Origin: Ignavibacteriota bacterium
GTDB taxonomy: Bacteria > Bacteroidota > Ignavibacteria > Ignavibacteriales > Melioribacteraceae
Assembly (NCBI GenBank): GCA_016716225.1
Contig: JADJWT010000001.1
Location: 1,736,001-1,800,000, forward strand
DNA length: 64,000 bases
Reading direction: 5' to 3'
Shown here piece after piece: positions 1-9,409 of this stretch (its first letter is position 1; each line of letters begins with the position of its first letter). The position numbers and the translations under genes were made by a program. Below the pieces are notes generated by a model. That model saw nothing but the letters and a program-made list of their open reading frames with translations, was not told where the DNA came from and did no database searches.

Positions 1-47
1 AATTCCTTCAGAAAGATGAATGGATAGGAATAGTATTCAAAAACTAA
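1..47 (+). CDS. possible 3' end of a gene cut by the window edge
   Basis: Reading from base 3, the edge sequence stays open for 14 codons and ends with TAA at 45-47, giving a tail ending GIVFKN. It meets the stop codon of the convergent MarR gene almost exactly, which is how tightly packed convergent genes end here. Nothing can be said about function from so short a piece, and it could be chance. Confidence 0.25.
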   Translation, partial: FLQKDEWIGIVFKN

Positions 48-472
48 GAAGCTAATTTTTCCAATAAAGCTGTTAATTGTTTCATCTCAACTTCTGATAA
101 TTTTTTAGAAACTTCGTTGAGACTTTTAACATGTTCAGGATAAATTTTATCTAGTTTTTGTTTTCCTTTTGGAGTTAACTCAGCATTAATAACTCTTCGA
201 TCTGTTTTTGAATGAACTCTTTTAACAAGATCTTCTTTTTCCAAGTTATCCATAACGCAAGTTATATTAGCTCCGGTAACCATAAGCTCGTCGCTAATTT
301 TCTTCAAAGGAATTGAACCATTTTTCATCAAAACATCTAAAACGCCAAATTGTGGAGAAGTTAATTTTTCAGCACCAAGGTGTTTTGATTGTACTTTTTT
401 TAACTTATCATGGGCTTTTCCCACTAAGTTATAGAGCTCAACAATCTGTTGCTCTTTTGTTGATTTTGCCAT
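44..472 (-). CDS. MarR-family transcriptional regulator
   Basis: This 142-residue protein has the length and layout of a MarR winged-helix repressor. A central helix-turn-helix lies at about residues 52-80 (GANITCVMDNLEKEDL), followed by the wing with the hallmark SKTDRR at about 87-92 and the LTPKGKQ strand. The terminal helices would form the dimer interface. MarR proteins bind palindromic operators and usually respond to phenolic ligands or oxidants; the ligand here is unknown. It lies just downstream of, and on the same strand as, the YgjP-like gene, 16 bp away, so the two may be cotranscribed. An upstream GGGGG run lies close to the start codon. The family assignment is secure; target genes are not identifiable. 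Confidence 0.93.
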   Translation of the reverse strand: MAKSTKEQQIVELYNLVGKAHDKLKKVQSKHLGAEKLTSPQFGVLDVLMKNGSIPLKKISDELMVTGANITCVMDNLEKEDLVKRVHSKTDRRVINAELTPKGKQKLDKIYPEHVKSLNEVSKKLSEVEMKQLTALLEKLAS

Positions 473-488
473 AGAACCCCCTTCTAGA

Positions 489-1163
489 TTATAGGATAAT
501 TTTATTTAATTCTTTCCTATATATATTATAATTTGGTATTATACCCTTAACCAGCTTCCAGAATTTCACCGAATGATTCATCTCTTTAAGATGACACAGT
601 TCGTGAACAATTACATAATCAATAACTTTGTGATTAAAATACATTAGTTTTATGTTAAATGACAACACTTTTTTTGCCGAACAACTTCCCCAGCGTGTAC
701 TAAGATTTTTCAGCTGAATTTTACTGAATTCAAAATTTCCAAGTTTTGCAATTTTTTCAACTCTTTGGGGGATATAACTTTCAGCTTGTATTTTCAACCA
801 CTTAAAGAACAACTCGTCATCAGAAAATTTATCATTTATGTTTTTCTGAACTACTAATGTATCATTTTCTAATATATATTTCAAGTTTTTATTATTGACA
901 TATTCTTTTTTAATTAAATCAATATTATTACCTAAATAATAATATTTATTTTTCTGAGATTTTAAATCATTGATTTTTTTTGTAATCCATTTCTGGTTAG
1001 CAAGTACAAACTTTTTTGCCGCAATAAATGAAACATAATTTGGAAGGGAAACCTTTATAACCCCATCTTTATTAATCTTAATTTTAATATTACGTGCTGA
1101 TTCATATTTTCGCATTTCGTATTTATACGAAATGCTATTAATTTCTATTTCTTCTTCTCTCAT
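489..1163 (-). CDS. YgjP-like (DUF45, M48-type) zinc metalloprotease
   Basis: The protein (224 aa) carries the zinc-protease signature HELCH at residues 187-191 (His187, Glu188, His191), a following MNHSVKFW with a third likely ligand His197, and the family motif TRWGSCS at 156-162. This combination defines the YgjP/WrpA-like DUF45 family of small cytoplasmic metallopeptidases, whose substrates are poorly known. There is no signal peptide or membrane segment. It is divergent from menF across an 82 bp A+T-rich gap and probably shares a transcript with the MarR gene downstream. The family call is firm; activity is inferred from the intact motif. Confidence 0.88.
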   Translation of the reverse strand: MREEEIEINSISYKYEMRKYESARNIKIKINKDGVIKVSLPNYVSFIAAKKFVLANQKWITKKINDLKSQKNKYYYLGNNIDLIKKEYVNNKNLKYILENDTLVVQKNINDKFSDDELFFKWLKIQAESYIPQRVEKIAKLGNFEFSKIQLKNLSTRWGSCSAKKVLSFNIKLMYFNHKVIDYVIVHELCHLKEMNHSVKFWKLVKGIIPNYNIYRKELNKIIL

Positions 1164-1245
1164 ATATAGTTATAAATTTTGTTGAAAGCTCCGTAAATTA
1201 AAATTATATTACTTATTCAAACTATAAAAATTCATAAAAATTATT

Positions 1246-2664
1246 GTGCGGCAAAATATAAAATTATTCGAGAAAGAATTAATAAATTTTTTCAATTCTT
1301 CAAGAAATTTATTTGAAAATAATGGTGAAAATACACTTTTTAGTTTTCTATTTAAGTTAGATAATCTTGAAATATCAAAATTTACTGATTCAAAACTTTT
1401 AGAAGATAAAATTTTCTTTTATTGGAGAATTTTTAGCGAAGATGAAGAATTTCTGGGAATAGACCCAATTTATACAATTTCAGCAAATGGTGAAAACCGA
1501 TTAATTGAAACAAATCTGCAAGTAAACAAAATTTCATGTAATTTAATTTCAAATTGGAATAAACAAGATTTTAATAATATTCCCATTTTTTTAGGCGGAA
1601 TAAAATTTGCTCCCAACCAAAAAAGTGAAAGATGGAAAGATTTTAATGATTCCGATTGGTTTGTTCCTAAAATTTTATTTCTTAAAAACTCTAATGGAAA
1701 TTTTATTATTTATAATTTCTGCAGTTTAAATAATTTTAGCAATTCCGAAATTGAAATAAAAAAATCTATTGAATTTTTGAAAAATCTCTTTATTGAAGAA
1801 AGGGAAGAAATTCTACCAGCAAAAATTGATGACCCAATTTATTCAAATTCATTTAATATTTGGCGATCCCAAATAGAAAATGCTCTGCAAAACATTGGTG
1901 ATGGAAATTTTGCAAAAGTTGTACTTTCCCGAGAAGTTAATTTTAAACTAAATAATTATCCAACCATTTCTTATTTGTTGGATGAACTTAGTGCAAAATA
2001 TCCAAGATGTTATGTTTTTACTTTCAAAAAGGGAGATTCAATTTTTATTGGAGCTTCACCTGAAAAATTAGCAAAATTTTCTGATGGCTGGATTGAAATT
2101 GATGCTCTTGCCGGTTCTGCACCAAGAGGAAAAAATCTTGAAGAAGATTTTAATTTTGAGCAATTTTTGTTGACAAGTGAAAAAAATTTGAATGAACAGC
2201 AATCGGTTGTAAATTTTATTACTGAGCTGATTAAAGATATATCAGAAGAAATTTATTTTAACAAAAAACCTATAATTAGAAAATTACCAAACATTCAACA
2301 TTTATGGACACCAATTAAAGCTAAATTAAATAATGACTTTAAACTTTTTGACGTACTTTTAAAACTTCATCCAACTCCGGCAATTTGCGGAACTCCGTGG
2401 GATATTGCACAAAATTATATTTTAAAAGTTGAAAAACATGATCGCGGATTATATACGGGAAATATTGGTTGGTTTAATTTAAATGGTAATGGAGAATTTG
2501 CTGTTGCAATTCGTTCTGCTTTAATTAAAGAGAAAAATTTGTTTGCTTATTCTGGTTGCGGAATTGTGGAAGGTTCCGAACCTCAGTCTGAATTTGAAGA
2601 ATCCGAAATAAAACTTAAACCAATATTATCACTTTTTGTTGATGAAAAAGTTTATCAATCGTAA
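1246..2664 (+). CDS. menF: isochorismate synthase MenF
   Basis: A 472-residue member of the anthranilate synthase I/isochorismate synthase family. The chorismate-binding half lies at about 205-465, with FAKVVLSREV, the GASPEKL segment near 275, LAGSAPRG near 290, the HLWTPI region and HPTPAICGTP near 380, and the terminal GCGIVEGSEPQSEFEE metal-binding stretch. It converts chorismate to isochorismate, the first step of menaquinone synthesis. Because it heads a menF-D-H-B-A-E cluster, MenF is preferred over an enterobactin EntC or salicylate synthase role. The start is a GTG with no strong Shine-Dalgarno sequence; no better in-frame start was found. The 3' end overlaps menD by about 23 bp, which suggests translational coupling. 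Confidence 0.92.
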   Translation: MRQNIKLFEKELINFFNSSRNLFENNGENTLFSFLFKLDNLEISKFTDSKLLEDKIFFYWRIFSEDEEFLGIDPIYTISANGENRLIETNLQVNKISCNLISNWNKQDFNNIPIFLGGIKFAPNQKSERWKDFNDSDWFVPKILFLKNSNGNFIIYNFCSLNNFSNSEIEIKKSIEFLKNLFIEEREEILPAKIDDPIYSNSFNIWRSQIENALQNIGDGNFAKVVLSREVNFKLNNYPTISYLLDELSAKYPRCYVFTFKKGDSIFIGASPEKLAKFSDGWIEIDALAGSAPRGKNLEEDFNFEQFLLTSEKNLNEQQSVVNFITELIKDISEEIYFNKKPIIRKLPNIQHLWTPIKAKLNNDFKLFDVLLKLHPTPAICGTPWDIAQNYILKVEKHDRGLYTGNIGWFNLNGNGEFAVAIRSALIKEKNLFAYSGCGIVEGSEPQSEFEESEIKLKPILSLFVDEKVYQS

Positions 2665-4375
2665 TTATTTTTGGTCAAGTTTATTTGTTGAAAAACTTTC
2701 CAAATTCGGAATTCAGCATGTTTGCATTTCACCCGGTTCGCGAAATACTCCACTAACATTGGCTTTTGCAAATCATAAAAAATTTAAAAAATATATTCAC
2801 GTTGATGAAAGATCTTCAGGATTTTTTGCATTAGGAATTTCTAAAAAAATAAATAAACCGGTTGCAATTGTTACTACATCCGGAACTGCTGTTGCCGAAC
2901 TTTATCCGGCAATAATTGAAGCTTATAATCAAAGAATTCCATTAATAATTTGTACTGCTGATCGTCCGGAATATTTAAGAAATACTGGAGCAAATCAAAC
3001 AATAAATCAAGAAAATATTTATAAAAATCATATAAGATTTTTTTGTGATTTTGGCTTGCCTAGTTTGGAAAAAACTGATTTAGAAAATTTTTGCTTTAAA
3101 ATTGATGAAGGAATTTTTACCGGAAGTAAAAATAATATTGGACCAATTCATTTTAATTTTCCGTTTAAAAAACCACTTGAACCCGAAACTTTTAGCGATG
3201 AAATAATTTTCAATATTTCTGATTTTGTTCAAGAAAATAAAAATTATCAAATCAAATCAAAATTAATTTCCAACCAATTGATTTATGTTTCTGATAAAAT
3301 TAAGCAATCACAAAAAGTATCTATTTTTTTAGCATGGGATAATTTTGATAAAGAATTTTATGATGAATTAATAAAATTTTCTAGAAAAAATAATATCCCA
3401 ATTTTTGCAGATGGCACAAGCGATTTAAGATTTGTAAAAAATAAAAATGAAAATATTATTATAAATCATTCAGCATTTTTACAAAACTTTAATGACGATA
3501 CAGAAATAATTTTGCAATTCGGAAATGCTCCGGCTTCACAATCTGTTCTAAAATATTTGGAAAACACAAAAGCGAAAAAAATCTCAATAAATAATTTTGG
3601 CGATTTAAAAGATCCATCGCAAAACAAACCATTAATAGTTGAGAATGATCCTAAAGAATTTTTAGAATTTTTGAGTAAACAAAATTTAAATTCACAAAAC
3701 AAAATTGAGTGGAAAAAGGAAATTATTAATCTTGATAGAAAATCAGAGAAAATTAAAAATAAATTTTTACAAAATTCTAAAATAAATTTAGAACCATATT
3801 GGCCAAATGAATTGTTAAAGATAATTCCAAACAATTCAAATTTATTTATCAGCAACAGTTTACCGATTAGAGATTTCGACTATTTTGCATCAAAGAAAAA
3901 AAATAATTTAAAGATTTTAACAAATCGTGGTGCAAGTGGAATTGACGGAATAATTTCAACTGCTTCCGGAATTGCATCTCAATCAAAAGAAAAAACATTT
4001 TTGGTTCTTGGTGATTTGGCATTTTACCATAATTTAACGGCACTTTCTTCACTAATTGAATTTAAAATTCCTCTAATAATAATTTTGATAAATAATATCG
4101 GCGGTGGAATTTTTAGTATGCTTCCGGTTGCAAAAACCAAAAATCATTTTGATGAATATTTTAATACTTCATTGAATTTAAATTTCTCGAAAATCGTAAA
4201 AAGTTTTGGAGGAAATTATTCAAATCCAAAATCTTATAAAGATTTTCACGAAAAAATAAAATCTTCAGTTCTTTCTAAAATATTTTCCGTTATTGAAATA
4301 AAAACAAATACCCCAAAATCCATCGAATTGAGAAAAAAATATTGGCAGAAAATAAAAGAAGAAATTAATTCTTAA
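2642..4375 (+). CDS. menD: 2-succinyl-5-enolpyruvyl-6-hydroxy-3-cyclohexene-1-carboxylate synthase MenD
   Basis: A thiamine-diphosphate enzyme of about 577 residues that joins isochorismate and 2-oxoglutarate to give SEPHCHC. The N-terminal Pyr domain shows SPGSRNTPL and HVDERSSGFFALG, which holds the catalytic glutamate, then TTSGTAVAELYPA. The C-terminal PP domain shows NRGASGIDG and the LGDLAFYHN cofactor loop, then NNIGGGIFSML. The frame is open from two TTG codons just upstream (2636 and 2639), but the ATG at 2642 fits the family N-terminus better. It overlaps the end of menF, and menH follows one base after its stop. Confidence 0.95.
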   Translation: MKKFINRNYFWSSLFVEKLSKFGIQHVCISPGSRNTPLTLAFANHKKFKKYIHVDERSSGFFALGISKKINKPVAIVTTSGTAVAELYPAIIEAYNQRIPLIICTADRPEYLRNTGANQTINQENIYKNHIRFFCDFGLPSLEKTDLENFCFKIDEGIFTGSKNNIGPIHFNFPFKKPLEPETFSDEIIFNISDFVQENKNYQIKSKLISNQLIYVSDKIKQSQKVSIFLAWDNFDKEFYDELIKFSRKNNIPIFADGTSDLRFVKNKNENIIINHSAFLQNFNDDTEIILQFGNAPASQSVLKYLENTKAKKISINNFGDLKDPSQNKPLIVENDPKEFLEFLSKQNLNSQNKIEWKKEIINLDRKSEKIKNKFLQNSKINLEPYWPNELLKIIPNNSNLFISNSLPIRDFDYFASKKKNNLKILTNRGASGIDGIISTASGIASQSKEKTFLVLGDLAFYHNLTALSSLIEFKIPLIIILINNIGGGIFSMLPVAKTKNHFDEYFNTSLNLNFSKIVKSFGGNYSNPKSYKDFHEKIKSSVLSKIFSVIEIKTNTPKSIELRKKYWQKIKEEINS

Positions 4376-4376
4376 T

Positions 4377-5213
4377 ATGATTTTAAAAATTGATAATCTT
4401 GAATTTAATTTAGAATATGATGAAGAAAATTTACATTCAAAAATACCAATTTTATTTTTGCATGGATTTACCGGAAATTTAAATGATTGGAAATTTCTTG
4501 AGGATAAAATCCCACAATATTTTACTCCTATTTTTATTGATTTAATTGGACACGGAAAAACATCATCCCCGAATAATGCCGAATTTTATTCATCAAAATC
4601 ACAAGTTGCATTTCTTAAAAAATTAATTGATGAACTTAATTTGACTAGAATTATAATTTGCGGATATTCAATGGGCGGAAGACTTGCACTTGATTTTGCT
4701 TATGAATTTCCACAAAATATAATTGCTTTGATTTTAGAAAGTACATCTTTTGGAATTCAAGATGAAAAAGATAAATTAGAAAGAATAAAAAATGATTTTC
4801 AAATTTCTAAGAAATTAGATGAAATTACGTTAGAAGAATTTTTAGATTTTTGGTTTGAACTTCCGCTATTCAATTCACTAAATAAAATGCCTCAAGAAAA
4901 ATTATTACAAATAAAAACTGAAAGAATAATATCCAATAATAAAATTGGGTTGAAAAATTCCTTAATTGGGTTCAGCACCGGAAAAATGAAAGATTATTAT
5001 GCTTTAGCAAATAATTTATCAATGAAAATATTTTTAATTACCGGTGAACTTGATTCAAAATTTACTCAGATTGGAAAATCAATTTTACCAAAATTAGCAA
5101 ATGGGAAATTAGAAATTATACATGACGTGGGGCACAATACTCATTTAGAAAAGCCGGAAGAATTTCTTAAATTAATTATCAAATTTTTACTAAATATTTT
5201 GGACAATAAATGA
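4377..5213 (+). CDS. menH: alpha/beta hydrolase, probable SHCHC synthase MenH
   Basis: A 278-residue alpha/beta hydrolase with an oxyanion-hole LHGFTGN near residue 29, the nucleophile elbow CGYSMGGR near 97 with Ser in GYSMG, a late acid in TGELDSKF, and the catalytic histidine in DVGHNTHLEKPEEF near the end. MenH enzymes remove pyruvate from SEPHCHC to form SHCHC. The fold alone would not distinguish MenH from other hydrolases, but its position between menD and menB, with one base to menD and a 4 bp ATGA overlap with menB, makes MenH the natural assignment. The lid segment at about 125-195 is rich in charged residues. Confidence 0.82.
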   Translation: MILKIDNLEFNLEYDEENLHSKIPILFLHGFTGNLNDWKFLEDKIPQYFTPIFIDLIGHGKTSSPNNAEFYSSKSQVAFLKKLIDELNLTRIIICGYSMGGRLALDFAYEFPQNIIALILESTSFGIQDEKDKLERIKNDFQISKKLDEITLEEFLDFWFELPLFNSLNKMPQEKLLQIKTERIISNNKIGLKNSLIGFSTGKMKDYYALANNLSMKIFLITGELDSKFTQIGKSILPKLANGKLEIIHDVGHNTHLEKPEEFLKLIIKFLLNILDNK

Positions 5214-6043
5214 GTTTTAATTGGAAAAAAGTTAAAGAATATAAAGATATCATTTACGAAAAAAATGAAGGTATTGCAAAAATAACAATTAACAGACCAG
5301 AAAAGAGAAATGCATTCCGACCCGAAACAGTTTTGGAAATGTATGATGCATTTTCCGATTCTCGTGAAGATCCCGAAATTGGTGTAATTTTATTAACCGG
5401 TTACGGTCCAGCAAAAGATGGGAAATATGCATTTTGCTCCGGCGGTGATCAGAAAATTCGTGGTGATCAAGGTTATGTTGGGGGAGATGGAATTCCAAGA
5501 TTAAATGTTTTGGATTTACAAAAATTAATTAGGAGTATTCCCAAACCAGTAATAGCATTAGTTGCCGGGTATGCAATTGGCGGTGGTCATGTTTTACATG
5601 TTATTTGCGATTTAACAATTGCTGCTGACAATGCTGTATTTGGTCAAACCGGACCAAAAGTTGGAAGTTTTGACGGTGGTTTCGGTTCAAGTTATTTAGC
5701 AAGAATTGTGGGACAAAAAAAAGCCAGAGAAATTTGGTATTTGTGTAAACAATACAACGCAGAAGAAGCAGAAAAAATGGGACTCGTAAATAAAGTTGTT
5801 CCGGTTGAAAAATTAGAAGAGGAAGGAATTGCTTGGGCTAAACAAATTTTGGAACATAGTCCGCTTTCAATTCGATTATTAAAATCTGCATTCAATGCAG
5901 AATTAGATGGACAAGCTGGCATTCAAGAATTAGCTGGAAATGCAACACTGCTTTATTATATGAGTGAAGAAGCTCAAGAAGGTAAAAAAGCATATAACGA
6001 AAAAAGAAAACCGGATTTTAAAAAATTTCCACGAGTGCCTTAA
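5210..6043 (+). CDS. menB: 1,4-dihydroxy-2-naphthoyl-CoA synthase MenB
   Basis: A crotonase-fold enzyme of 277 residues that cyclises o-succinylbenzoyl-CoA to DHNA-CoA. Diagnostic stretches are INRPEKRNAFRPET, AFCSGGDQ, the oxyanion-hole segment VAGYAIGGGHVLH, and GQTGPKVGSFDGGFGSSYLAR, which is characteristic of MenB rather than general enoyl-CoA hydratases. The C-terminus KKAYNEKRKPDFKKFPRVP also matches MenB. Its start overlaps the menH stop (ATGA) and menA begins three bases after its stop, so the genes are probably cotranscribed and coupled. Confidence 0.97.
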   Translation: MSFNWKKVKEYKDIIYEKNEGIAKITINRPEKRNAFRPETVLEMYDAFSDSREDPEIGVILLTGYGPAKDGKYAFCSGGDQKIRGDQGYVGGDGIPRLNVLDLQKLIRSIPKPVIALVAGYAIGGGHVLHVICDLTIAADNAVFGQTGPKVGSFDGGFGSSYLARIVGQKKAREIWYLCKQYNAEEAEKMGLVNKVVPVEKLEEEGIAWAKQILEHSPLSIRLLKSAFNAELDGQAGIQELAGNATLLYYMSEEAQEGKKAYNEKRKPDFKKFPRVP

Positions 6044-6046
6044 GGT

Positions 6047-6943
6047 ATGACTGAATCAATAAAAGCATTAACGAAATTAGATACTTGGATTTTAGCAAGT
6101 CGTCCTAAAACTTTACCGGCTGCTGTTGTACCGGTTTTAATTGGAACCTCAATAGTTTCATTTGAAACAAAAGTAAATTTTCTTGCTTCTGCTGTTGCAT
6201 TAATTTGTGCTGTATTAATTCAAATAGGTACAAACTTTGTAAATGATTTGTATGATTATTTATCTGGCGCTGACAATGAAACAAGAAAAGGTCCGCTAAG
6301 AGTTTTAGCTTCCGGTTTAATTACAGTTAGTGAAATGAAATTTGCAATCTTTCTTGTTTTTCTAACAACTTTTATTTTAGGATTGTATTTAGTTTACATT
6401 TCAACGTGGATAACTTTGCTTATTGGAATTCTTTCAATATTTGCAGGAATTGCTTACACTGCCGGTCCATATCCGCTTGCTTACAATGGATTGGGCGATG
6501 TTTTTGTTTTTCTATTTTTTGGAGTTGTTGGCACAGTTGGTACTTATTACGTTCAAGTTGTTGAAATTTCAGCTATGGCAATTTGGGCTTCAATTCCGGT
6601 TGGAGCATTAATTACAAATATTCTTGTCGTAAATAATTACAGAGATATTGATGAAGATAAAGAAGTTGGTAAAAATACACTTGCAGTTAAAATGGGAAGA
6701 CGTTTTACACAATACCAGTATTTGGTTTTCATGATTTTGTCATATTTAATTTTGTTTGTTGTTTACTTCACATACAATCAAAGATTGTTTGTTTTTCTTC
6801 CTTTGTTAACTTTACCATTATCAATAAAATTAATTAGAATGATTTTTTCATACACTGGTAAAGAGCTTAATAAAACATTGGAATTAACTGCAAAACTTTC
6901 TGCATTTTACGGATTTCTTTTCGCAATTGGAATACTTTTATAA
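6047..6943 (+). CDS. menA: 1,4-dihydroxy-2-naphthoate polyprenyltransferase MenA
   Basis: A 298-residue UbiA-superfamily membrane prenyltransferase that attaches the isoprenoid tail to DHNA. About eight hydrophobic segments span the protein. The first aspartate-rich motif is NDLYDYLSGAD near residues 67-77, followed by KGPLRVLASG; the second is NNYRDIDEDKEVGK near 195-208, both expected on the cytoplasmic face to bind Mg-diphosphate. The N-terminal WILASRPKTLPAAVVPV is typical of MenA. It lies three bases after menB. A 75 bp gap to menE contains a weak AAAAGTAA/TTACTTTT hairpin (6965-6994). Confidence 0.95.
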   Translation: MTESIKALTKLDTWILASRPKTLPAAVVPVLIGTSIVSFETKVNFLASAVALICAVLIQIGTNFVNDLYDYLSGADNETRKGPLRVLASGLITVSEMKFAIFLVFLTTFILGLYLVYISTWITLLIGILSIFAGIAYTAGPYPLAYNGLGDVFVFLFFGVVGTVGTYYVQVVEISAMAIWASIPVGALITNILVVNNYRDIDEDKEVGKNTLAVKMGRRFTQYQYLVFMILSYLILFVVYFTYNQRLFVFLPLLTLPLSIKLIRMIFSYTGKELNKTLELTAKLSAFYGFLFAIGILL

Positions 6944-7018
6944 ATTATTTTCAGATTTAACTTTAAAAGTAATTCATCTGATTTTGTTACTTTTCACTTA
7001 ATTAAAAATTTTAATTTC

Positions 7019-8470
7019 ATGAAAATAAAATCGCAAAATAATTTTTGGTTAATACAGCAATTCAAAAAAAATCCTGAAACTATTTTTATTAAGAATAATT
7101 CAAGCGAATTTACATTTTCTCAAGTTTTTGAATTATCAAAAATGACTTCACAATATTTTGTTAAAAAAGGAATTAAAAATGGTAATCACGTTGCAATAAT
7201 TTCTGAAAATAATTTGGATTTTATTATTACTGTAAATGCACTTTGGTTTGTTGGCGCAATTCCGATTTTGATAAATAACAGACTTAAAGAAAATGAAATA
7301 ATAAATTTATTGAAACATTCAGATTCAGATTTTTTAATAATTATTGGGAAAAAATTTAATTCATTGTTGATTGAGAAAATAAACAAGATATATTTTCATT
7401 TAGACAAATTAAAATCTCCAAATAACTTTAATGATTTTGTAAAATTAGATGTAAATAAAACGGCGGTAATGATTTATTCATCCGGTTCAACCGGAAATCC
7501 GAAATTAGTTCAAATCACGTTTAAAAATTTATTTTCAAGTTTTACTTCTGCTGATAAATTAATTAAACATTCTCCAAATGATATTTGGCTTGCTTCGCTT
7601 CCGTTTTTTCACATCGGCGGATTTTCAATTTTTACGCGCGCAATTTTATCTGGCTCAATTTTGGCAATTCCAAAATCACTAAAAGAAAATGATTTGTTTG
7701 ATGCAATTAAAAAATTCAAACCGACTTTAATATCATTAGTTCCAACAATGCTTAAACGAATTTTAGAAAATCAAAAGCGAAAATTAGAAAGTATTAGAAT
7801 TGCATTTATTGGCGGAGGTCCATCAACGCAAAAATTAATATCTGATTCAATAAAAAATAATTTTCCAATTTGTACAGTTTACGGTTCCACTGAAACCTCA
7901 TCAATGGTAACTTTTGCTGATTTTAATAATTTAAAAAAACATGGAATTTCTGCGGGAATTACTTTTCCAAATGTTGAACTAAAAATTATAAACAAAAATT
8001 ATAAAAAAATTACCAATGGAAAAGTTGGTGAAATTGTAATTACATCGGATTCTATTGCTTTATCTTACTATAAGAATGAAAAGATTAATAATTTGAAAAT
8101 TGGAAAATTCTTCACAAACGATTTAGGGAAAATTGATGAAAATGGAAATCTGCAAGTTTTAGGAAGAAAAGATGATATTGTAATTTCCGGCGGAGAAAAT
8201 ATTTCATTAAATGAAATTAGAAATTTACTTTTAGAAAAATTTAAATATGAATTTGAAACTTTAAAAATTGCCGATGAAAATTGGGGAGAATCTTATTTTC
8301 TAATTATTGAAGCTAAAAAATCAATAAAAATTAAAAATGAAATAACTCAATATTTGAGAAAAAATATTGCATCGTATAAACTTCCAAAAGAAATATTATT
8401 TGTAAATAAATTTCCAAGAACCGAATTGGGAAAAATTAAAAAAAGTGATTTAGTAAAAATATTAAATTAG
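7019..8470 (+). CDS. menE: o-succinylbenzoate-CoA ligase MenE
   Basis: A 483-residue adenylate-forming enzyme. The P-loop-like A3 motif is MIYSSGSTGNPK near residue 152, the A5 motif is YGSTETSS near 290, the A7/A8 segment is NDLGKIDENGNLQVLGRKDDIVISGGENI near 366-395, and the catalytic A10 lysine lies in RTELGKIKKSDLV at the C-terminus. Family members activate many carboxylic acids; position as the last gene of the men cluster makes o-succinylbenzoate the likely substrate. It converges with the thioesterase gene and their 3' ends overlap by 9 bp. Confidence 0.88.
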   Translation: MKIKSQNNFWLIQQFKKNPETIFIKNNSSEFTFSQVFELSKMTSQYFVKKGIKNGNHVAIISENNLDFIITVNALWFVGAIPILINNRLKENEIINLLKHSDSDFLIIIGKKFNSLLIEKINKIYFHLDKLKSPNNFNDFVKLDVNKTAVMIYSSGSTGNPKLVQITFKNLFSSFTSADKLIKHSPNDIWLASLPFFHIGGFSIFTRAILSGSILAIPKSLKENDLFDAIKKFKPTLISLVPTMLKRILENQKRKLESIRIAFIGGGPSTQKLISDSIKNNFPICTVYGSTETSSMVTFADFNNLKKHGISAGITFPNVELKIINKNYKKITNGKVGEIVITSDSIALSYYKNEKINNLKIGKFFTNDLGKIDENGNLQVLGRKDDIVISGGENISLNEIRNLLLEKFKYEFETLKIADENWGESYFLIIEAKKSIKIKNEITQYLRKNIASYKLPKEILFVNKFPRTELGKIKKSDLVKILN

Positions 8471-8860
8471 ATGTTCTTTAAGAATTTGTCTTAAATCGTT
8501 TGGCAAATCCGTCTTTTTAAAATCTGATTTTTTAACAAAAACATGAGTGGTTTTAACTTCTGCAGAAATTTTATCATTTACAATTAAATCATATTTTAAT
8601 GTAAATGATGTTATGCCGATTTCATCAACGTAAATTCCACAAATTATTTTATCTCCAAATTTTACCGGAGACTTAAACTCGGCATTTGTTTTTATAATAG
8701 GAATAACAAATTCATCATCAAGAAAAAAATTTCTTTTCAAATTTAAACTAGCAAAAAATTGTTCGTATGCAAAGTGTGCTATTTTAAGATAGTTGGCAAA
8801 AAATACAATTCCTCCCGGATCCGTATCAGAAAACATCACTTTGTATTCAACGCTGAACAT
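8462..8860 (-). CDS. hotdog-fold acyl-CoA thioesterase, possible DHNA-CoA hydrolase
   Basis: A 132-residue 4-hydroxybenzoyl-CoA thioesterase-type protein. The family signature is FSDTDPGGIVFFANY at residues 10-24, where Asp14 is in the position of the catalytic aspartate of the 4HBT subfamily. The rest is a single hotdog domain with no extension. General YbgC-like thioesterases look the same, so substrate cannot be read from sequence. Its position against menE suggests it may hydrolyse DHNA-CoA (the MenI step), which no other gene in the cluster would do. That role is inference from context. Confidence 0.8.
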   Translation of the reverse strand: MFSVEYKVMFSDTDPGGIVFFANYLKIAHFAYEQFFASLNLKRNFFLDDEFVIPIIKTNAEFKSPVKFGDKIICGIYVDEIGITSFTLKYDLIVNDKISAEVKTTHVFVKKSDFKKTDLPNDLRQILKEHLI

Positions 8861-8952
8861 TTACGCTCTTTAATCTCTACTTATCGAAAAAAATATTAGT
8901 TATATTTCAATCCAAAATTAGTATTTATTTATAATGTTAGAAAGGTTTTTTT

Positions 8953-9354
8953 GTGGATTTATTACTTATAATTGTCTCAGTTTTTCTCGGAACATTCATT
9001 TTATTTCAATTATTTATTTATTTAAAATCAAAAAAAAGTGTTGGCAATCAAATTCCATTTAGTGAAATTAATTCTGAAGTTGCAGAAAAAATAAAAAACA
9101 AAAAAAGTATTTTGTATTTTCATTCGCCTACATGTTACAATTGCAAAACTCAAACTCCAATTATAGAAAAATTGAAAAAGGAATTCGATTCAATTTTTTC
9201 AATTGATATTAGCAAGGATTTACAAACTGCAAAGGCATTCGGAATTATGGGAACTCCATCTCTAATATTTCTGGGAACAAAAACAATTGAAGGATTTTAT
9301 GTTGGTGTAAAAAATGAAAAGTTTATTCTTGAAAAACTTCAAAGTTTATCCTAG
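8953..9354 (+). CDS. membrane-anchored thioredoxin-like protein
   Basis: A 133-residue protein with one N-terminal hydrophobic segment (about 2-24) and a thioredoxin-like domain. The redox motif is CYNC at residues 61-64 within YFHSPTCYNCKTQTP, and the conserved cis-proline lies in MGTPSLIF at about 98-105. The start is a GTG; the downstream hydrophobic run begins directly after it, which supports this choice. The soluble domain probably faces the periplasm, where it could act in thiol-disulfide exchange, but the partner is unknown. The gene stands alone between menE/thioesterase and the repeat-protein gene. Confidence 0.82.
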   Translation: MDLLLIIVSVFLGTFILFQLFIYLKSKKSVGNQIPFSEINSEVAEKIKNKKSILYFHSPTCYNCKTQTPIIEKLKKEFDSIFSIDISKDLQTAKAFGIMGTPSLIFLGTKTIEGFYVGVKNEKFILEKLQSLS

Positions 9355-9409
9355 TAAAAATACTTCAAAAATATTTATGAAAATATTTTGTTAACCTTTA
9401 GAAAAAATT

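Noticed and set aside
6965..6994. Hairpin AAAAGTAA/TTACTTTT between menA and menE as a terminator
   Set aside because: Only A/T-rich arms of 8 bp with a 14-base loop and no T-run beyond the arm; too weak to call in A+T-rich DNA.
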